Shown piece after piece: positions 25,941-36,400 of a DNA stretch of 44,637 nucleotides. This DNA is from Bacteroidales bacterium (GTDB taxonomy: Bacteria; Bacteroidota; Bacteroidia; Bacteroidales; DTU049): positions 1 through 44,637 of the forward strand of contig JAFGWG010000002.1 of assembly GCA_016937255.1 (NCBI GenBank). The letters are read 5' to 3'. The notes under the pieces were generated by a model. That model was not told the origin of the DNA, ran no database searches, and worked only from the letters and a program-made list of their open reading frames with translations. The position numbers were made by a program, and so were the translations under genes. How positions within the stretch are numbered: position 1 is the stretch's first letter; each line of letters begins with the position of its first letter.

Positions 25941-26819
25941 ATGAAACTAATTTTTACAATATTTGTTCTTTCAATTACTATTTGTGGTTGTACAAGCCAG
26001 ATAAAACCAGATAAAGACGAAGTTTTACTTCTGCATTATTCTTCATCTTTTAAGTGTGAGGTGATTAAGAGAAATGGCAAAAGCGTTAATCCTGATGATT
26101 ATTACTGTAATGATTTTCCTCTTATCATAGATGATTTTTCAGAGTATTATCCTGTGAAAAGAGCATTCTTTAATGATTTTGGAATTGAACCAGATAGTAA
26201 TGATTGCATATTTATGTGGGATTATGGCGATAATTCATTTATAGGTAAATTGCCCAAGGATTATGCATCTCTCAGACTTGTCCAGTTTTTAAGTGATTCA
26301 GTGATTGAAATAGAATACCAAGGAAGTAAGTTTCCTTTGAAACCGGGCGATGTTTTTTCTGATACAATTGTTGAAATAGTAAATGAGGGTATTGAAACAA
26401 AAAGACAAACAAGAGTGTTTTATATTGAAAATTATGGATTGATTAAGAAAGAGAATATATTCAATCGAAATAATAAAACTGAGAAGAGTATTGAGCTTGG
26501 ACTTGATGCAGAAAATATTGCTGAACTTATGCCTGAGTTCCCTGGTGGGGATGAGGCATTATATGAGTATCTTTCCAAGAATCTTGTAACAGAGGGATTG
26601 AATGAAGATGAGATTGCAAATACAAAGGTTTACGTCCAATTTGTGGTGGATGATACTGGTCAAATTACAATGGTGAGGATTTTAAGAGGTATTACTCCTG
26701 AATTCAACCAACAAGTGGTTGACCTATTTTACAATATGCCCAAATGGAATCCTGGGATGAATGATGGGAAAACGGTTGCGGTAAAGCTTGTGCTTCCTAT
26801 TCATATTGCACTTAGGTAA
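25941..26819 (+). CDS. Lipoprotein with C-terminal TonB-like domain
   Basis: The 292-residue lipoprotein (TICGC, Cys17) has an unrecognised N-terminal half. The C-terminal domain (about 200-292) resembles the TonB C-terminal fold: FPGGDEALYEYLSKNL, VQFVVDDTGQITMVRILRG, and MPKWNPGMNDGKTVAVKLVL. True TonB needs an N-terminal membrane anchor and Pro-rich linker, which are absent, so this is an envelope protein using a TonB-C-like module rather than an energy transducer. Confidence 0.78.
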   Translation: MKLIFTIFVLSITICGCTSQIKPDKDEVLLLHYSSSFKCEVIKRNGKSVNPDDYYCNDFPLIIDDFSEYYPVKRAFFNDFGIEPDSNDCIFMWDYGDNSFIGKLPKDYASLRLVQFLSDSVIEIEYQGSKFPLKPGDVFSDTIVEIVNEGIETKRQTRVFYIENYGLIKKENIFNRNNKTEKSIELGLDAENIAELMPEFPGGDEALYEYLSKNLVTEGLNEDEIANTKVYVQFVVDDTGQITMVRILRGITPEFNQQVVDLFYNMPKWNPGMNDGKTVAVKLVLPIHIALR

Positions 26820-27180
26820 TAGTGGATGTGTAAAAGTGTACTAAAGCTTTTTAGAGTTCTGCTCAAATCTTAAAACTGCTCCCCATCACTCGGCGTAGAT
26901 TGTATCTACGGCGAAACTATTTACTTTTGCTTATGCCCACAAGCCGTGTCGAGCATCAGTTTTGGTATGACAAAAAACCCTTTATCGGAGCGCATCTCGC
27001 TGCGGCTTGATTACTTTGCATAAACAAAAGCAAAATCTTTGTGCATGCTCCGAGATTAAGCGCTTTATCGTGCAATCTTTTGAGCCTATTGCCAAAATGG
27101 TTCTTGTAGGATAGAAATTCCTTTCAGCTATTTCTCCTGAATGCCTAATATTAAGACTCATCCTCGCCATCTACACATCT
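26820..27180. other. Gene-poor stretch with a ~110-base palindromic element
   Basis: No convincing gene on either strand. It contains a perfect CGTAGAT-TGT-ATCTACG hairpin (26894-26910) and a larger two-tier inverted repeat (26924-27030), both linked by shared motifs to the 20.9-21.0 kb stretch. TCGGAGC (26985-26991) and GCTCCGA (27047-27053) can pair alternatively. Confidence 0.65.
26886..27053. repeat. Palindromic intergenic element
   Basis: Outer arms CTTTTGCTTATG (26924-26935) and CATAAACAAAAG (27019-27030) pair with one mismatch. Inner arms CAAGCCGTGTCGAG (26940-26953) and CTCGCTGCGGCTTG (26996-27009) pair at 11 of 14. A small perfect hairpin precedes it (26894-26910). The shape and its motif sharing with 20.9-21.0 kb suggest a mobile or REP-like family. 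Confidence 0.65.
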
Positions 27181-29370
27181 CTAATTAGTAAAATTAGCAG
27201 TAAAATAGCCATTGCAATACCCAATACCTATTTGACGATAGGATCTGTCAGTCATGTTTTTAAAATGGCCTTCGCTATAAATCCAGCCAATTATTGCTTT
27301 CCTTAAAGAATGATATCCGGCACAAATATTTTCTCCTGCGCTTCCATAGATTGCACCCTCATTTTTAATTCTGTCAAATGGAGAGTTGCCATTTTGATCA
27401 TAATGATTGAAAAAATCATACTGAAACATGTTGTTCGAGTGTTTTTGTGCTGCATTGCATAATAAACTGTCAGTAAAAAGAACCAGTAGTGGCGTGTAAG
27501 TCATTTTGTTATGAGACGTTTTATTAGATTCAAAATACCTTTCTCTTGTTCGATTGTGCTCGGAACAGGCTGCAAAGTTCAATACGCTGAAGAAGGTGGT
27601 AGAATCAGTCCAACTACGCATTGTTTCCAAGTCGCTATTAATGAATTCTTCATAAGTTACAAGGTGATTTCCCAGAAGAAATAATGTATCGAGGAGAAAT
27701 GCTGGAATAAAAGTATCGTTTGCAATTTCAAGTACTTGCTTTTTGTGGCTGGAAAGTTCTTCATCTCCAACAAAATAGCGTTTAATAAGGTTTCCATTCA
27801 ACGAGTAAATCATTTTACTTCCCAATGTATCTGTTGCCGTAAATGTGCTGTCAATGGAATTAAAAGAAATCTCACGATAATGATCCTTTAATAAATAATC
27901 ACCTACTGTATTGATTGCTCCAAATCCTTGTATTGTTCTGACAATAGCAACGCCACAGCTGAAATCGCTAGCATCTTTAAACGTGGTTTCAAAGGCTTTT
28001 GCTCCTGATGTATTTATATATATCCATTTCCCTTTTTCTTTTACTGCAGCAAGATTATTATAAAATGGTCTGGCCTTCGTATAAGACGCTTCAATTTTTA
28101 TTTCGCCTTTCTCATCAATGTATCCAAATTTATTTTTATGTTTATATAAAGCCAATCCATCTGATAATGTGTCTATTTCTTGGAATTCTGTGGGTAAAAT
28201 CAGCCTGCCGTTATTATTGCATAGACCATATTGTTCATCTTTTACGATGTAAATACTGTCGGTGAACCGTAATGCCTCTGTGTATTTGAACGGGAAAATA
28301 ACATTGCCGTAGATGTCAATATACCCGGCTTTATTTTTCTTTTTTACAAGGGCAATGCCATCATGAAAATCGTTTACTTCGCTAAATCCAGATGCTACTC
28401 GTACTCCTGTTGTATCTATAAACTCAAATTTACCGTTTTTGCGTTGTACTTTGAAAAATCCATTTACCGCATCTGAAATACTTTTGTATTTTATTGGGAT
28501 GATTAATTCTCCTTTGCAGTTAATAATACCAAAGCATGTTTTATCGTTCTTTTTTTCCTTTCTTACTCTGGCAAATCCATTAGAGTATTTATAAATTTCA
28601 TTGATGCCAGCGTCAAATATTATATTTTCATTTGTATCGATGAGTAATGAATTCGCTTCCTTTTTTACTAGGAGCCATTCGTTTATTCCCGCCCAATTCA
28701 TTTCGCTGTATTGAAAACGAGGGCGTGATATGGTTTGCAGATTCAATACCCCATAGGAATCATTGCTCTCGGCAATGGCAAAATTGCCAAACGATTTAGA
28801 GTTGCCCGCAAACTTCATTGAAATTTTCGCAGTGGAACCATCTGTAAATGTAAAATTTGAAGCACTCAGAGTAATGTCTCCATAGGTATTTTCAAAAATA
28901 TGATCAAATCCTAGAGGGGCTAAAATATTGCCATTTACATCGATTAGCCCCCACAAGTCATTTTGCCTAATAATAAACACATCAGATTGAGTGAAGAAGA
29001 TATTCTCATAAGAGGTGTCACTAACGCAATTCCCAGTACTGTCAATTAAGTAATATCTATTGTTCTTAATAGCGAAAGCTCTGTTATTAATGACATTGCT
29101 GACAAAATTGAAAGAAGTAGTTTTCTTAATTAATTTCTCGTTATTTCGAAATTGTGTATAGCATCTTTCAGCCTGTTCTAGGGCGTCATTGTTTGTTGGA
29201 ACATTCGTGCAAAGCATGGCTTGGCGATAGGAGTTGAAGGCTTCGAAATACTGACCTGCTTTTTCTTCGTTTTGGGCAATTTTGTATTTGTCGGTGTATT
29301 TTTGAGCAAATGCTTGATATTGCAAAATGAACTGAAACAGTAAAACTGTGATTATAATTTTCATACTCAT
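27181..29370 (-). CDS. Secreted WG-repeat protein with C-terminal CAP domain
   Basis: The 729-residue protein has a signal peptide (ending YQAFAQ) and a TPR-like helical start (AGQYFEAFNSYRQAML). A long run of WG-type repeats follows, each a short beta hairpin unit: WGLIDVNGNILAPLGFDHI, YGVLNLQT, CFGIINCKGELIIPIKYKS, AGYIDIYGNVIFPFKYTEA, FGYIDEKGEIKIEASYTKA. The last 150 residues resemble a CAP/SCP domain: AQKHSNNMF, GSAGENICAGYHS, GHFKNMTDRSYRQIGIGY. The CAP part may act on or bind a surface component, the WG part may be a binding solenoid; both are inference. ATG at 29370 or 29364 would fit. It is the last gene on the minus strand before a gene-poor stretch. Confidence 0.78.
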   Translation of the reverse strand: MSMKIIITVLLFQFILQYQAFAQKYTDKYKIAQNEEKAGQYFEAFNSYRQAMLCTNVPTNNDALEQAERCYTQFRNNEKLIKKTTSFNFVSNVINNRAFAIKNNRYYLIDSTGNCVSDTSYENIFFTQSDVFIIRQNDLWGLIDVNGNILAPLGFDHIFENTYGDITLSASNFTFTDGSTAKISMKFAGNSKSFGNFAIAESNDSYGVLNLQTISRPRFQYSEMNWAGINEWLLVKKEANSLLIDTNENIIFDAGINEIYKYSNGFARVRKEKKNDKTCFGIINCKGELIIPIKYKSISDAVNGFFKVQRKNGKFEFIDTTGVRVASGFSEVNDFHDGIALVKKKNKAGYIDIYGNVIFPFKYTEALRFTDSIYIVKDEQYGLCNNNGRLILPTEFQEIDTLSDGLALYKHKNKFGYIDEKGEIKIEASYTKARPFYNNLAAVKEKGKWIYINTSGAKAFETTFKDASDFSCGVAIVRTIQGFGAINTVGDYLLKDHYREISFNSIDSTFTATDTLGSKMIYSLNGNLIKRYFVGDEELSSHKKQVLEIANDTFIPAFLLDTLFLLGNHLVTYEEFINSDLETMRSWTDSTTFFSVLNFAACSEHNRTRERYFESNKTSHNKMTYTPLLVLFTDSLLCNAAQKHSNNMFQYDFFNHYDQNGNSPFDRIKNEGAIYGSAGENICAGYHSLRKAIIGWIYSEGHFKNMTDRSYRQIGIGYCNGYFTANFTN

Positions 29371-29530
29371 TAAACTCTATTCAGTATTTACATTCTTTAG
29401 CAATATTAGACAATACAGATATTTTCTTTCCGTTAGGTCCGCTTTCTTTTCCGTGAGAGAATAGTGTGGTTTGCATTTGGTTAATCAAATTCAGTTTCGA
29501 TATAGAATGAGGAAGAGTATCCTTCTGCTA

Positions 29531-29776
29531 TTAGCTGCTTTTATTCCGTGTCTTTTTCACAATTCTGATAATAAGAATAACGATAATAGCTATTATGCCT
29601 CCTACAATTGAGAAGACAATAATAAAGTTAAAAGGTGAGGGAATACCCATAAGTGTGTACCACATTACTTCAAAAAAGTTGCCTGAATTATTAGTAGGGC
29701 CAGAAGCACCTCCGCCGGCTCTGCTGAAAGCAAACATTGGGGATAATAGCATTAAAAAGGGGAGTAGTTTTTTCAT
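29531..29776 (-). CDS. Small secreted/membrane protein
   Basis: The 81-residue protein has a signal-like N terminus (LLPFLMLLSPMFAFSRA), a Gly/Ser/Asn-rich linker and a C-terminal membrane helix (IIVFSIVGGIIAIIVILIIRIV) with a basic tail (KKTRNKS). The tail resembles that of the DUF4349 protein at 5484-6536 (IALIIVRIVKKRNKNKN), perhaps by common anchoring. No family recognised. ATG 29776 is preferred over an upstream in-frame TTG. Confidence 0.6.
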   Translation of the reverse strand: MKKLLPFLMLLSPMFAFSRAGGGASGPTNNSGNFFEVMWYTLMGIPSPFNFIIVFSIVGGIIAIIVILIIRIVKKTRNKSS

Positions 29777-29824
29777 AGAATATTGATTCAATAATTTCTT
29801 TCAGAAATTGAGTTTAACACATAA

Positions 29825-30121
29825 TTACAGAAAATCAATGCTGGCTGCAATGGCACCCAGTACTGTTATTAGTAAAATTATTCCAATTAATGAAATAATT
29901 AACCCCGCAATGGCAAGGCCTCTTGGCGCTTTAAAAAGACCTGCAAATGAAAAGATTAGTCCTAGTAGCCACAAAACCCATCCAACTACGGGTGCCCAGC
30001 CTAATAGAATTGCAATCAAAGCAAGGACAAAACCTGCTGTTCCTATTCCATTTGTTTTTTTATTGATCTGATTAATAATCACTGTTTGACCTGATTGAGT
30101 TTGTGGTTGCGGCTGTGTCAT
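29825..30121 (-). CDS. Small membrane protein with two to three helices (DUF4190-like)
   Basis: The 98-residue protein has a Gln/Pro-rich cytoplasmic N terminus (MTQPQPQTQSGQTVI) and tightly packed hydrophobic helices: GTAGFVLALIAILLGW, VVGWVLWLLGLIFSFAGLF, GLAIAGLIISLIGIILLI. This is the layout of DUF4190-type small membrane proteins. Function unknown. Confidence 0.65.
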   Translation of the reverse strand: MTQPQPQTQSGQTVIINQINKKTNGIGTAGFVLALIAILLGWAPVVGWVLWLLGLIFSFAGLFKAPRGLAIAGLIISLIGIILLITVLGAIAASIDFL

Positions 30122-30204
30122 TTTTCTTTTTTTTTGAGTGTTATTAATTTATGCTGACAAAAGTCTCCAAGTTTTTCGACTTTAAATTCTTTCTAAAGAT
30201 TCAA

Positions 30205-30543
30205 TTAATTTTCCAAAGTTTTTTTTGTTTTTTGCATTCCCAAAGGTGCACCAAGTGCTTCTCCTTTAAAATTTGGAGCAAGTGCAACGCTTAGGCAGAG
30301 TGTATTTGTGTCTTTCTGATTTGATTCAACTCTTATTTTATAGTGCTGTGCCAAAAATCCAAAAAAATATCTGCTTACTATGCGCCCTTTTTCATAAATA
30401 CTTGCTGCACCATCTTTATTAATCAGTCTGAAACCAAAATTGACTAAAAAACGGTCAATATGTATATCGAAATCATTTATATTGAAGTGTTCATATTCCA
30501 ATTCAAATGAATACCAGTTAATTTCTTTTTTATTGAGAAACAT
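30205..30543 (-). CDS. Hypothetical cytoplasmic protein
   Basis: The 112-residue protein has no signal peptide or membrane helix. I recognise no family. It is mixed alpha/beta in composition with a basic C-terminal tail (MQKTKKTLEN). Its frame is intact and well placed among minus-strand genes (spacings about 85 and 130 bases), which supports a real gene. Confidence 0.5.
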   Translation of the reverse strand: MFLNKKEINWYSFELEYEHFNINDFDIHIDRFLVNFGFRLINKDGAASIYEKGRIVSRYFFGFLAQHYKIRVESNQKDTNTLCLSVALAPNFKGEALGAPLGMQKTKKTLEN

Positions 30544-30672
30544 AGACGAACAATTTATATTGAGTTACAAATATGAGGAAAATTTACATTCATATCACAA
30601 AATTATTTACTATTTTTTTTGCTTTGGTGTTTGGTTCTTTAACCACACTTGAGCTGTATTTCGTTTGAGTTT

Positions 30673-31962
30673 TTAATTTTCATTCAGTATTTTCTTGAAT
30701 CCCTCGCTTAGGCTTTCCGATACAGGTAATACAATAATATCTTTTTGTTCACCTTTCGATAGTTGGCTTTCTGTTAACGATTTAAACATGCCTGAAAATG
30801 GACGAAAAGCACGTATAAAAATTAGTGAATTATTCAGCATTGATAAGTTTGATTGTTTCAACATTATGGCGAGCTGCATATTGGATAATTCATCATCGGT
30901 GCAAATATAAAATACAATTTTTCTGTTGTCTGTAATTGCCCTTTGATGACAAGTTTGCCAAAAATCATAATTGTATATGTCGCTGATAACCAAGTCACAG
31001 TTAATATATTGCTTGGTGATTTTGAGCTCAATTTCATTAATCCACTTGTTGTGAATACTATCATCTTTCCTTTTTGTGCCTATAATGAAATGGTCTTCTG
31101 TGAAAGTTTTTGTTCCAAGCATAACCTCTTGAAGGCTAAATGCAAAGTTTCCATATCCCAAAAAGATATGTAAATATCTCTCTTCATTCGAAAGTTGCAA
31201 TGCAATGTATTTTTGCAATAGATATTCACATGCCGATTTATAGCCATTGTAAAATATAACATTTTGCGATTTATTGGCTGTTTTATAAAGCTTTTCTATG
31301 TCCTTGCGGAAAAACGGATCAGAAATCTGGCAAATTATTTTTGGCATTTTTCTATTTTCAAAATAGTCAAGTAAAATGGATAAACATACAACATTTATAA
31401 AATCTTTGTTGGTGGTAATATATATTCTATCTGATTTATCTATTTTTATTGATTTCAGTGTTTCAATATTTAAAAAGTCTTTTTCTATAAGCCAAGTTGA
31501 GGGGTTTTTAATCACTTCATTCTTGTTCTCAGGTGCAATTTTGTCGACAATGATAATGTTGTCCATTGGCATCATTTCTCTATGAATATCATATAACAAA
31601 CTTCCATTTCTTCCAAAACCTAATATAGCAGCATGTTTTGTGATTTTTTTGGGGATACTATCGAAAAATCTTTTCTGTATTAATGATGTTAAATAGTTTA
31701 CAGAAATTAGAGGAGCAGTAAAATATGAAAGCCACAAAACAATCTTTATCCATAATGATTCATCTTTTGGGAAGCCAATATCAATTCCTCCAAAAACAAA
31801 TAATGAAAATGAGTCATACGCTGATACCAATATTCTCTCTATCAGTGATTGTGAATTAGCAATAACACTTTTGCTGAAAATGAAAGCAACTAATGATATA
31901 GAAAATATGGCTAAAGAAAGTACATACATCCATCTATTCCTAATAAATTTGAACCATTTCAT
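30673..31962 (-). CDS. RCK/TrkA-N-like membrane protein with channel-like layout
   Basis: The 429-residue protein starts with two membrane helices (about 11-30 and 70-95) separated by a hydrophobic loop containing SFSLFVFGGIDIGFP (about 51-65). This is the position of a P-loop and filter in two-helix channels, but without the usual TVGYGD. A Rossmann domain with GFGRNG (115-120) follows (KITKHAAILGFGRNGSLLYD), and a second similar half begins near YLHIFLGYGNFAFSLQEVM. A double RCK-like cytosolic region after a two-helix pore resembles the CASTOR/POLLUX channel layout. Ion selectivity and even channel activity are inference. It is transcribed in the same direction directly behind the TPR-WD40-caspase gene. 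Confidence 0.62.
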   Translation of the reverse strand: MKWFKFIRNRWMYVLSLAIFSISLVAFIFSKSVIANSQSLIERILVSAYDSFSLFVFGGIDIGFPKDESLWIKIVLWLSYFTAPLISVNYLTSLIQKRFFDSIPKKITKHAAILGFGRNGSLLYDIHREMMPMDNIIIVDKIAPENKNEVIKNPSTWLIEKDFLNIETLKSIKIDKSDRIYITTNKDFINVVCLSILLDYFENRKMPKIICQISDPFFRKDIEKLYKTANKSQNVIFYNGYKSACEYLLQKYIALQLSNEERYLHIFLGYGNFAFSLQEVMLGTKTFTEDHFIIGTKRKDDSIHNKWINEIELKITKQYINCDLVISDIYNYDFWQTCHQRAITDNRKIVFYICTDDELSNMQLAIMLKQSNLSMLNNSLIFIRAFRPFSGMFKSLTESQLSKGEQKDIIVLPVSESLSEGFKKILNEN

Positions 31963-32010
31963 ATTTCAATATTTTTGTTGTTTATCATATAGGTTGTCAA
32001 GTTTTATTTC

Positions 32011-33420
32011 ACCTCACCAAAACAAACGCCCCCCACAGATAGGGTTGTTTTAGGTATTTATTTTTCATGTGGCTAATTTTCACTCCCATATCACAAAATC
32101 ATTAACCAAATTTTCAGTTCTGGTAGTTGGTTTTTGCCTTCCATTGGTAAGTTCCTCAACTTCTATATTAATATAGCTTTTCAATTCACTTATGGTAATT
32201 TGCCCATTATTGTTTGCATCAGCAGCCATTTCGGATAACCCTTCCAATAAGCAATACGTAAACGCCCCATGTCCCCAGGGATTCGATTCGAATGCCGATT
32301 CAAGGCCACCGGCAGCTGAGATTACAATGGCACCGGTAGATTTATCAATATCTGCAAATAGGTCTTTCATAAGCTCGAAGGATTGCTGTATACTCAGGTA
32401 TGAAATCGTATGCTGTGAACCACCTTTATCTTGTTCCTCAACAGAAGCAATATCATTATTCTCATTGACATCTGGACTTAAGTTCACTTGAGTTTCAACG
32501 GTGTCTTTTTTTAATCTATAATTAACCAATTCTTTTGCAACCTCTCCACTTTGGCAGGCATCTAGCAGCAATAGCTTGTTTCTCGCGGGAATACTATCAA
32601 TAAGCCACTCAAGCATGCCATACGTAATACCTTTTTCTGAAGGATTCAGAGGATTAATGTCGGTAGTGCCCAGATAATAATTATAAGTATTATCATGGAG
32701 GCCATGCCCTGAGTAAAAGACAATTATGTGGTCATCAACATCGCTGGTATAGAGTTCAGCTTTCAAAGCTTCAATATTTGAAATGGTTGCATTTTCTCCG
32801 TATAATGTGTCTATGCTAATACTGGAGTATAATGTTGAATTTGAGAAACGTTCTACAATAGACTTAGCATCGATTTCTGCGTATTGCAAATCATCTAGGC
32901 TTTGATACTTCGAAACCGCAATAGCAATAAGGTGCAATACGGGCTTTTTTGTTTCATGAGGCGCATAATTCACATAATAGGTTTCTTTGTAGGATTCAGC
33001 ACCGGCATTATTCATACATGAAACCTGTATTCGGTTTTCGCCATTGGAAAGAGGGACTTTTGCCGTAGTGGAGAAGGACTTAGTATTCTTGTTTATAATA
33101 CTTATACCGGTCATTCCGTAAAGGGGCACATCATTAACCCAAATATTATATCTGTTTAAAGGAACCTCAGAATCATTAAAATTCAATTCCATCTCAATTT
33201 CACCTTTTTCATTTTCAATAATGGTTGGCAAAAACTCGTAATTCTCAATCTTTGTTTCCGGAATATGAAACTCTCCACTGAGCTGTTCTTCGGTGAACCC
33301 CATCTTGTTCAGTCTTCTTAGATAGGCCTGGTGGTAAGCTTCAATCAAAGTGTCTGATGCGTAGCCGATTCTTGCCAATACAATATCGGGACGGTTGTAT
33401 TTGAGGTCGAATTGTTCGAA
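32011..33420. repeat. Long direct repeat, copy 1 (caspase 3' segment plus trailer)
   Basis: This segment and 36704-38113 run parallel at a constant offset of 4693 bases at both ends. They comprise the last 1.34 kb of each caspase gene and about 69 bases behind its stop. Identity is high, with stretches of tens of identical bases (for example around 33040-33105). Similarity ends abruptly upstream of the conserved PFEQFDLKYNRPD codons. Confidence 0.9.
32017..32051. repeat. Hairpin in the trailer of the TPR-WD40-caspase gene
   Basis: CCAAAACAA (32017-32025) and TTGTTTT (32045-32051) form a stem around a C-rich/G-rich inner part. The homologous hairpin behind the other caspase gene is perfect. 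No T run follows in the direction of transcription. Confidence 0.5.
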
Positions 33421-36400
33421 TGGGTAGTGGCTTTTGTTATCAGTAAAAGAAACTCCCTCAATTGATTTAATTGTTGATGCATAATAATTATCGTTAGTAA
33501 CAAATAGTAATGATTTTTTCAATGATAATACACCCGAATTTATACAGTAATTTGTAATTGGATAAATTGTAAGTTGCTCTTCTAAATTTATAATATTGTA
33601 TATTCTAAGAGAGCCATCTTTGCTGGTGCTAAAAAATTGTATTTCATCTATCCATTGCAAACTAGATATTTTGCCCTGTGAGTTTTCAAGTGTTTTTATT
33701 TTTTCAAAATCCATCAAACTCCAAATATTTACTTTATTATCTTCACTACCAGATAAAAAAAGTGATGGGTGATTAGAGGAATTAATACAAGATACTCTTC
33801 CTGAATGGCCGTAAATTGTATCAAGTATTTGTAAAGTATATGAATCAACTGTATAGATTGACTTAGTTGAACCCATAAACAAGTAGTCATTTCCAGTGGA
33901 TAATTCAAGACAATAACAAGGAGATTCTAGTGACTTTGAAACAAGAACATTGGTGTTTGTGAGTGAGGTTGCAATAATAGTAGAGATTATTTTGCTCGTG
34001 CCATATGTTGAATCACTTTTACCAAATGAATTGAAATAGCTATTGTTTATCATGTTATTACCAGATAAATATAGAACATTATTGTACGTGTCAAATGCTA
34101 CATGGTCAATTTCTCCTTCAATTTGATTAATCTCTTTCGAGAATATTGGTGCTCCAGAATCAGAAAAAAGAAAATTAAATGTTGAGTATAAATTGTATGT
34201 GGTACCACCTATTATGCAAATATAGTCTCCATCCGATGATATATTAATACTTGAGATTAGATTTTCATTTCTAAAATGTATGATTTCTTCATTATATAGT
34301 AAACTTAAGTAATTAATATCTGGCTCAAAATAGTTGTATAGATTCTTCTGTGAGGCAGAAAATAGTATTGAAGGATTATTGAGAGGGAGGAATTGAATAT
34401 AAGAAAACTGATCAGCCATCCACTCAATTTCTGGATTTTCAGTATTTATTATTTTACTTTTGTGAATATCACTTAAGTTAATTAACCTAATATTATTTTC
34501 ACTGAAATCATTTGTTCCAATCGCAATAATGCATGAATCATTTGTTATAGAAGATTCAGATATTGAACTAACGTATGGTTTAAATTCTTTTACTATTCTA
34601 TCATCTTCATTAAGTAGTTCTATCCAACCATTATGATATGATCTGAAGAAAAAGTTTGGAATAGTTGGGTGAAACTTTACAGTATTGTATGGGATTGAGA
34701 TTTCAGCACTTGCTATGTATTCTCCAACATCCCATTCTTTCGTATATTTTATTTGATTAGGGAAGTCAATTAGTTTGGAGATCGTATTATTATAGATAGC
34801 CCAAATACTAATATTGTCAGGACTTGAAACTATTAATTTTGTTCTATCACTATTTAAAGAAAGTGAAGTAATTACTAATTTGTGTTTTTTAAGTCTTTGT
34901 ATGGCCGTATCACCAGTTAGAAGATTGATTAAATAAATGCATGAATCAGCAGCAATCAGCATATTGTTCTTCTGAAGAATGCACATGTTGTTGCAGCCAT
35001 TATCAATTCCATTGGTAGTTGTACCATACCAGTCATTTGCAGACACAATTGATAAAATATTGACATGATTATAATTTGAATCAAAAGCAGAATTCTGATA
35101 TGCTTCATCCATAACAGCTCCGCCAGTGATATTACTGAAATCAGTTATCACAAGATTAAGCCCTTCATTGATATCTTGTAATTTCCATGTGTTTAGTATT
35201 TTAGCACTGTCAATAGACCATTGAATAATTTTGGATTTATTTGTTTTAATAATAAATGAATTACTATTCATGTCAAATATTGAGCTTTCAACAAAAGGGT
35301 AGTTATAAAAATTCATGGAGTCTATTATTGGAATAATGATTGAAGTATCTAATAAATCTCTGATGATACAATTTTCGGCACATTCTAAAAGAAAACGACC
35401 CGTTGAATCAATTGAAATTGATGATATGCCACTTTGAAAATCATTAAACTCATATATCTTTTGTCCACTATTTAAATCCCAAACAATTGCAGATCCATCG
35501 TAGCCAGCTGAAATTAGATTAGAGTTGTCAGGGGTAAACCTACAAGAGCTAACAGCCATTTCATGACCTTGAAAGTGGAACAATTCAATTCCGGATTTTA
35601 TATTCCACACCGAAATTGATTTATCATAGGAAGTAGTAGCCATTAATTCTCCATTGTTACTAAACTCAATGGAGGAGACTCTTGCATTGTGCCCAATTTG
35701 TACAACGGTCTGAAAATTATCATTAGTATTTAATAATTCTTGATTTGAATTCTCAATTGAGAGAATTTTTTCATTGATTAATTCTACTACATATAATCTC
35801 TGTAATTTCATAGCTATGGATTTAGCTTTTAGATATAAATCAATAGAGTACTCTGTGTTGCCTCTTCGCTCTAGAACTACTGCTGCGCCAATTGTGTATC
35901 TAAGAATATCTTTTGGTTCTTGATAGTTAAGAAACAATTCAGTCAGGCTTAATGCTGTTTTGTATAATAGATCTTCATCATTGTTATGAATGGCTATTTT
36001 ATAAAGTTTATCAAAGTAAAGGGCTTCATTTTCAACAGAATAGTCTTTGTTGTTGAGCCTTGATTCTAGTATGACTAATGCGCTATCGTATTCATTAATG
36101 AACATCAAATTTTCTGCAAAAACTAATCTTGCAACTTCCCGATCAGCAGGATTGTCGTATTTAGATTTATCATAAAACTTTCGAATGGTGTAGCAGGCAT
36201 TTGTATAGTCACACATTTTCTTATAGACTGAATGCATGGCGAGTAAAGCATCATAATAAATATCTGGCCTATGAGTTGGGTTTGTTTTATCAATGTTTTC
36301 AATAATGATCTCATAATTCTCGATTGCGCCCCTATAATTCTCAGTAATACTATACAACTCTCCAAGCTTCATTAATATTACATAATAAAATGGGTCAGTG

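Noticed and set aside
25941-26819. True TonB energy transducer
   Set aside because: It has a lipoprotein signal and lacks the N-terminal membrane helix and proline-rich linker of TonB; only the C-terminal domain is similar.
30673-31962. Standard voltage-independent potassium channel (TVGYGD type)
   Set aside because: The filter signature is absent, so only a channel-like layout can be claimed.
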